From positions 1-32,388 of the forward strand of contig UQMV01000024.1 of the NCBI GenBank assembly GCA_900542315.1: DNA of 32,388 nt. The letters run 5' to 3'. Below the pieces are notes generated by a model. That model saw nothing but the letters and a program-made list of their open reading frames with translations, was not told the DNA's origin and ran no database searches. This document shows, piece after piece, positions 32,335 through 32,388 of this stretch; positions within the stretch are counted from its first letter, which is position 1; the number at the start of each line of letters is the position of its first letter. Source of the stretch: an uncultured Collinsella sp. (GTDB lineage: Bacteria; Actinomycetota; Coriobacteriia; Coriobacteriales; Coriobacteriaceae). Made by a program: the position numbers and the translations under genes.

Positions 32335-32388
32335 CAGAGATGTGGTGTAAGAGGCGGGGCATGCCCCGCCTCTTACACCACATCTCTG
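32335..32388. repeat. perfect 54-bp palindrome at the right edge
   Basis: CAGAGATGTGGTGTAAGAGG followed by CGGGGCA is exactly mirrored to the last base of the window, with no spacer. The core GAGGCGGGGC-ATGC-CCC resembles a strong terminator stem, but the outer 14 bp are also perfectly symmetric, which is rare for terminators. It may be a natural palindrome or a fold-back at a contig end. Confidence 0.85.

Overview
The window looks like a contig from a high-G+C Gram-positive gut bacterium of the Coriobacteriia, most likely Collinsella or a close relative. This is inferred from the base composition, the gene families (a CD1871A-type CXXC peptide with a NapH-like ferredoxin and a thioredoxin lipoprotein, a second type II topoisomerase pair, a MacB/FtsX-type transporter with a very large ectodomain) and many intergenic palindromes. 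No rRNA or tRNA was seen. The left edge cuts a gene. The right edge coincides with the end of a perfect 54-bp palindrome, which suggests a contig end.

Layout. 1-1600: a leftward operon of three SAM-dependent methyltransferases (the last cut by the edge) behind a promoter carrying two inverted repeats that resemble DtxR/IdeR iron boxes. 1600-2850: a scarred accessory stretch with a broken class B sortase fragment, a 13-bp inverted repeat, a structured non-coding segment and a gene resembling type III (ToxN/AbiQ/TenpN-like) toxins, ending at a terminator. 2850-7610: a leftward operon of the lantibiotic-immunity type (ABC ATPase, two permeases, response regulator, histidine kinase), facing a TetR gene cut to 33 residues. 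7700-10960: a mosaic with a DUF2992/YjdF protein, a flavodoxin-family reductase, the tail of an AAA ATPase and an intact AAA/DUF4143 ATPase; the last two lie between two copies of a palindromic repeat.

10963-15246: genes for both subunits of a type II topoisomerase, with a LexA-type SOS box (CGAAC-N4-GTTCG) upstream. 15434-15994: a sugar O-acetyltransferase gene with one in-frame stop. 16177-17130: an XRE regulator and membrane protein pair. 17178-24596: a giant Tat-exported, probably sortase-anchored surface protein, a LuxR-type regulator and a two-component system, all leftward. 24687-26729: a rightward extracytoplasmic redox operon (CXXC peptide, polyferredoxin, thioredoxin lipoprotein). 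26951-31424: an ABC transporter fusion and a tRNA-dihydrouridine synthase separated by repeated palindromes. 31420-32388: an orphan ribbon-helix-helix regulator among five further palindromic elements.

The themes are envelope defence and sensing (peptide-type ABC transporters, two two-component systems, a surface protein, redox maintenance) and gene decay: the sortase fragment, TetR, AAA ATPase and acetyltransferase are all broken. The candidates best placed to be new systems are the type III toxin-like gene with its structured leader, the Tat-plus-LAGTG surface protein beside its LuxR regulator, and the DUF4143 cassette flanked by palindromic repeats.
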